From contig NZ_LMCP01000003.1 in NCBI RefSeq assembly GCF_001425625.1, forward strand, positions 145,087-209,086: a stretch of DNA of 64,000 nucleotides, in the 5' to 3' direction. Every line of letters starts with the position of its first letter. Position 1 is the stretch's first letter. Below the pieces are notes generated by a model. That model saw only the letters and a program-made list of their open reading frames with translations. It made no database searches and was not told where the DNA came from. This DNA is from Mesorhizobium sp. Root102 (GTDB lineage Bacteria > Pseudomonadota > Alphaproteobacteria > Rhizobiales > Rhizobiaceae). This document shows, in pieces, positions 60,565-64,000 of this stretch. A program made the position numbers and the translations under genes.

Positions 60565-62586
60565 ATGAAGAAGCTTGCTGCCATTGCCGCCCTGTCCGCC
60601 TCAACCCTCGGTCTGTCGGCCGGCGCATCCTTTGCCGACTACACGCTGAACATCCTGCATATCAACGACTGGCACAGCCGCATCGAGGGCAACAACAAAT
60701 ATGAATCGACCTGCTCGGCTGACGAGGAGACCAAGGGCGAGTGCATCGGCGGCGCGGGCCGGCTGATCACCGCGATCGCCCAGGAGCGCAAGAAGCTGGA
60801 AGGCCAGAACGTGCTGCTGCTCAGCGCCGGCGACAATTTCCAAGGCTCGCTGTTCTACACCACTTACAAGGGCAAGGTCGAAGGCGAATTCCTCAACGAA
60901 ATGAAGTTCGACGCCATGGCGCTCGGCAACCATGAATTCGACGACGGCGAAGTGGCCTTGGCACCGTTCCTCGACATGATCAAGTTCCCGGTGCTGGGCG
61001 CCAATGTGAAGGCCAACGCGCAATCCAAGCTCGGCGACCGCGTCAAGCCGTCGATCGTCGTCGAGGTCGGCGGCCAGAAGATCGGCATCATCGGCGCGAT
61101 CACCAACGACACGCCGGAACTCGCCTCCCCCGGCCCCAACGTCACAATCGAGGACGACGTCAAGTCGATCACCGCTGAAGTCGAGAAGCTGAAGGGCGAA
61201 GGCGTCAACAAGATCATCGCCGTGACCCATATCGGCTACAAGCGCGAGCGCGACGTCATTGCCAAGATCCCGGGCATCGATGTCGTCGTCGGCGGCCACA
61301 GTCATTCGCTGCTGTCGAACACCGACCCCAAGGCTGAAGGCCCCTACCCGACGATGGTCGACAACCCGGGCGGCTACAAGGTGCCGGTCGTGCAGGCGGC
61401 GTCCTATTCGAAATATCTCGGCGAATTCAAGGTGGTGTTCGACGACAATGGCGTCGTCAAATCGGGCAGCGGCGACCCGATCTATCTCGACAAGTCGATC
61501 ACGCCCGATCCGGCAGTGCTCGCCCGCATCAAGGAGCTTGGTGCGCCGATCGAGGCGCTGAAGAACAAGGAAGTGGCGGAAACCTCCGACGTGATCGACG
61601 GCAGCCGCGAGAGCTGCCGCACCCGGGAATGCGCGATGGGCAACCTCGTCTCCGACGCCATCCTCGACCGCGTCAAGGGACAGGGCGTCGAGATCGTCAT
61701 CTCCAATGGCGGCGGCCTGCGCGCCTCGATCGACAAGGGCACCGTCACCATGGGCGAGGTGCTGACCGTGCTGCCGTTCCAGAACACGCTGGCAACCTTC
61801 CAGATTTCCGGCAAGGACCTGGTGGCTGGCCTCGAGAGCGGCCTCAGCCAGGTCGAGGACGGCGCCGGACGCTTCCCGCAGGTCGCCGGCCTGAAATATT
61901 CCTTCGACAAATCCGTCGCGCCCAACGCCGGCCGCGTCAAGTCGGTGCAGGTCATGGAAGGCGGCGCCTGGACGCCGCTCAACCCGGACAAGGACTATCT
62001 GGTCGCCACCAACAATTATGTCCGCCAAGGCGGCGACGGCTACAAGGTCTTCGCCGACAAGGCGAAGAACGCCTACGACTACGGTCCGGGTCTCGAACAG
62101 GTGGTTGCCGACTACCTCGGCGCCCACCGGCCCTACACGCCGAAGCTCGACGGCCGCATCACTGAAATCGCAGCGACCGTCGCCGCGGCGCCCGCTGCGC
62201 CGGCAACTCCGGCACCAGCTGAAGCCGCCAAGCCCGCCGATACAGCGCCGGCAATGCCTGAATTGCCGGCCAACTCGGGCGATATCGCCAACACACCGCC
62301 GGCCGTATCCACAGAGGCACCGCCGGCCGCGCCGGCACCGGCTGAACCCGCAAAACCGGTTGAAGCTGTCCCGGCTCCTGCGCCAGCACCTGCCGAGCCG
62401 GCAAAACCAGCCGAGCCCTCGCCGACCGAAGCCAGCCATGTGATCGTCGCCGGCGATACCTATTGGGACTTGGCCAAGAAGGCCTATGGCGACGGCACCA
62501 AATGGAAGGTGATCTCAGAGGCCAACAAGGGCTACGAGCCGCGCCGGCTTCCGGTCGGCGCAACGCTGACCATCCCGCCGAAATAA
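60565..62586 (+). CDS. Periplasmic 5'-nucleotidase with C-terminal LysM domain
   Basis: 673 residues. The signal peptide is about residues 1-24. The metallophosphatase domain has ILHINDWHSRIEG, LLSAGDNFQGS, MALGNHEFDDG and VVVGGHSHSLLS, all with the expected metal-binding residues. The 5'-nucleotidase C domain (about 340-525) includes IVISNGGGLRASIDKG and VLPFQNTLATFQISG. A Pro/Ala linker (about 535-620) leads to a LysM domain at 624-672 (VIVAGDTYWDLAKKAYGDGT). It probably removes phosphate from nucleotides in the periplasm and is held on peptidoglycan by LysM. Confidence 0.93.
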   Translation: MKKLAAIAALSASTLGLSAGASFADYTLNILHINDWHSRIEGNNKYESTCSADEETKGECIGGAGRLITAIAQERKKLEGQNVLLLSAGDNFQGSLFYTTYKGKVEGEFLNEMKFDAMALGNHEFDDGEVALAPFLDMIKFPVLGANVKANAQSKLGDRVKPSIVVEVGGQKIGIIGAITNDTPELASPGPNVTIEDDVKSITAEVEKLKGEGVNKIIAVTHIGYKRERDVIAKIPGIDVVVGGHSHSLLSNTDPKAEGPYPTMVDNPGGYKVPVVQAASYSKYLGEFKVVFDDNGVVKSGSGDPIYLDKSITPDPAVLARIKELGAPIEALKNKEVAETSDVIDGSRESCRTRECAMGNLVSDAILDRVKGQGVEIVISNGGGLRASIDKGTVTMGEVLTVLPFQNTLATFQISGKDLVAGLESGLSQVEDGAGRFPQVAGLKYSFDKSVAPNAGRVKSVQVMEGGAWTPLNPDKDYLVATNNYVRQGGDGYKVFADKAKNAYDYGPGLEQVVADYLGAHRPYTPKLDGRITEIAATVAAAPAAPATPAPAEAAKPADTAPAMPELPANSGDIANTPPAVSTEAPPAAPAPAEPAKPVEAVPAPAPAPAEPAKPAEPSPTEASHVIVAGDTYWDLAKKAYGDGTKWKVISEANKGYEPRRLPVGATLTIPPK

Positions 62587-62622
62587 CCTCGCTTCGCGTC
62601 TGCGACCAGAACACCGTCCAGG

Positions 62623-62640
62623 AAACCGGGCGGGTTTTCT
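62623..62640 (+). terminator. Weak terminator of the nucleotidase gene
   Basis: AAACC-GGGCG-GGTTT is a short perfect stem with adjacent T residues (GGTTTTCTG), 37 bases after the stop. Confidence 0.4.
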
Positions 62641-62743
62641 GTTTTCCGGGTAAGGTGCGGCCAGACGCGGCATTGAAAACTGGCGCCGCATCGCTAGTTT
62701 CGCCGCGACATCGCTGGTTTCGCGTGGTGTCAGGAGAACTTCT

Positions 62744-63808
62744 ATGACGCTTTCCACCCCTGTCGACGCCAAGGCCGCGAAGGCGCTCGGCCCGTTGCCC
62801 GCCGGACATCCGCCGGTCAAGGCTGGCAAGATCGGCGTCATGCTGGTCAATCTCGGCACGCCTGACGGCACCGACTTCAAGCCGATGTGGCGGTATCTGC
62901 GTGAATTCCTGTCCGATCCGCGCGTCATCGAGCTCAACAGGGCGATCTGGTATCCGATCCTCTATGGCCTGGTGCTCACCACGCGGCCGAAGAAGTCGGG
63001 CGCCAACTACGCCCGCATCTGGAACCGGGAGAAGAACGAGTCGCCTTTGCGCACCTATACCCGCGCACAAGGCGAAAAACTGGCCGAAGCACTGCGCGAC
63101 CTGCCTGATGTCGTCGTCGACTGGGCGATGCGCTATGGCAACCCTTCGACCGAAAGCGTCGCCAAAGGCCTGGTCGCCCAGGGTTGCGACCGCATTCTTT
63201 CGTTCCCACTCTATCCGCAATATTCGGCGACCACCACGGCAACCGCCAACGATCAGCTGTTTCGCGCCTTGATGAAGATGCGCCGCGCCCCGGCCATCCG
63301 CAGCGTGCCGCCCTACTATGACGAACCGGTCTACATCGAAGCGCTGGCACGTTCGATCGAGCAGAATCTCGCGACGCTGGATTTCGAACCGGAGGTGGTC
63401 ATCACCTCCTATCACGGCATTCCAAAGCCCTATTTCGAGAAGGGCGATCCCTATCATTGCCACTGCCAGAAGACGACGCGATTGTTGCGCGAACGGCTTG
63501 GCTGGGATGACAAGAAACTGATCATCACCTTTCAGTCGCGCTTCGGCGCCCAGGAATGGCTGCAGCCCTACACCGACAAGACGGTCGAGAAACTCGCGCA
63601 GGGCGGGGTGAAGTCGATCGCAATCGTCAATCCCGGTTTTTCCGTCGACTGCATCGAGACGCTGGACGAGATTGGCCGCGAAGCGGCCGAAACCTTCCAT
63701 CATGCCGGCGGCAAGAACTTCGCCCATATCCCTTGCCTCAACGACAGCGCCGAAGGCATGGCGGTGATCGAGGCAATGGTGCGGCGCGAACTGTCCGGCT
63801 GGGCCTAG
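62744..63808 (+). CDS. hemH: Ferrochelatase
   Basis: 354 residues with GGAGAAC upstream. The active-site His224 is in TSYHGIPKPYFEKG, and the N-terminus IGVMLVNLGTPDGTDFKPMW is typical. The conserved pair with NPGFSVDCIETLDEIGREAA carries the catalytic Glu. HCHCQKTTRLL follows the active site. It inserts iron into protoporphyrin IX, the last step of heme synthesis. It stands alone after the nucleotidase gene. Confidence 0.96.
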   Translation: MTLSTPVDAKAAKALGPLPAGHPPVKAGKIGVMLVNLGTPDGTDFKPMWRYLREFLSDPRVIELNRAIWYPILYGLVLTTRPKKSGANYARIWNREKNESPLRTYTRAQGEKLAEALRDLPDVVVDWAMRYGNPSTESVAKGLVAQGCDRILSFPLYPQYSATTTATANDQLFRALMKMRRAPAIRSVPPYYDEPVYIEALARSIEQNLATLDFEPEVVITSYHGIPKPYFEKGDPYHCHCQKTTRLLRERLGWDDKKLIITFQSRFGAQEWLQPYTDKTVEKLAQGGVKSIAIVNPGFSVDCIETLDEIGREAAETFHHAGGKNFAHIPCLNDSAEGMAVIEAMVRRELSGWA

Positions 63809-63813
63809 CAAGT

Positions 63814-63904
63814 TGTTGAAGAAGTCTCAGAGATACCCGTTTTGACTCTGACCTGTGCCGGGTTTGATTCCGATACGTTCCGTGAACAAAACAGTTTTTC
63901 AACA
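63814..63904. repeat. Possible small mobile-element remnant
   Basis: TGTTGAAGAA at 63814 and TTTTTCAACA at 63895 form an imperfect terminal inverted repeat (one mismatch in 10) enclosing 91 bases directly after hemH. Ends of this kind are found in several rhizobial insertion sequences. There is no transposase gene inside, and the window ends soon after, so the assignment is weak. Confidence 0.3.
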
Positions 63905-64000
63905 GATGGGGTGATTGGGGTCTCGGTCGAGCCTAACTGAGGGCGGCTGCTCCTGTCGGGATGTGAGAACGTGGTCGATGTGAATCGCCACAAACATCGG

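Noticed and set aside
60601..62439. Minus-strand open frame of 612 codons opposite the nucleotidase gene
   Set aside because: Antisense shadow; the plus strand carries a complete enzyme with all metal motifs.

Overview
The window is a high-GC alphaproteobacterial chromosome segment, most like a Mesorhizobium or closely related Rhizobiales genome. This rests on rhizobial-type flagellar genes (motB-motC-motD, the flaF-flbT flagellin regulators, a Rem/FtcR regulator, two short flagellins, a MotE-like protein), a Brucella Omp10-like lipoprotein, homospermidine synthase with an alanine-racemase-fold ornithine decarboxylase, and short rhizobial palindromic repeats. The assignment is by recognition only; no search was run.

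Positions 1-32400 are a flagellar and motility cluster, all on the + strand. The order is motE (3' end), flgH, fliL, fliP, two flagellins each with its own terminator, fliF, a FliH-like gene, motB, motC, motD/fliK, a lytic transglycosylase, rem, flgE, flgK, flgL, flaF, flbT, flgD and fliQ. After a break come flhA, fliR and a FliJ-like gene, and after a second break a FlgJ-type rod-binding protein, a FlgN-like chaperone and a FliL-like membrane protein. Many neighbours overlap by 4 bases (ATGA or GTGA), which suggests translational coupling.

Two blocks of unrelated genes interrupt the cluster. Block 1 (18243-23045) separates fliQ from flhA. It carries an MFS exporter with a C-terminal monooxygenase-like domain, remains of a TetR regulator and of a membrane protein lying head to head, a CLC chloride channel and a small ABM monooxygenase. 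Block 2 (26327-30552) separates the FliJ-like gene from the rod-binding gene. It carries a DUF1194 von Willebrand protein, an unknown membrane protein, an EamA transporter reduced by internal deletion, and a SARP-type regulator with TolB-like and TPR regions.

Positions 32500-63900 are housekeeping and accessory metabolism: an SCP2 protein, an acetyltransferase, ornithine decarboxylase behind a long structured leader, an amidase with a LysR regulator, a DUF1007 and nickel/cobalt transporter pair, a D-erythronate dehydrogenase-like protein, a CDF metal exporter, an aminotransferase, a short-chain dehydrogenase, a TerB-like protein, tRNA hydroxylase TrhO, KDPG aldolase, a DUF882 cell-wall protein, a sigma-54-type response regulator divergent from an M3 oligopeptidase, pabB-pabC, a YCII and DUF3445 pair, homospermidine synthase, the Omp10-like lipoprotein, a 5'-nucleotidase fused to LysM, and ferrochelatase. 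Ornithine decarboxylase (ornithine to putrescine) and homospermidine synthase (putrescine to homospermidine) are two steps of one polyamine pathway. I saw no tRNA, rRNA, CRISPR array or complete insertion sequence. The most interesting unexplained items are the structured leader of ornithine decarboxylase, a 21-bp tandem repeat before flgE, hairpins in both flagellin leaders, the FliH-, FliJ- and FliL-like orphan genes, and the gene remnants inside the interrupting blocks.
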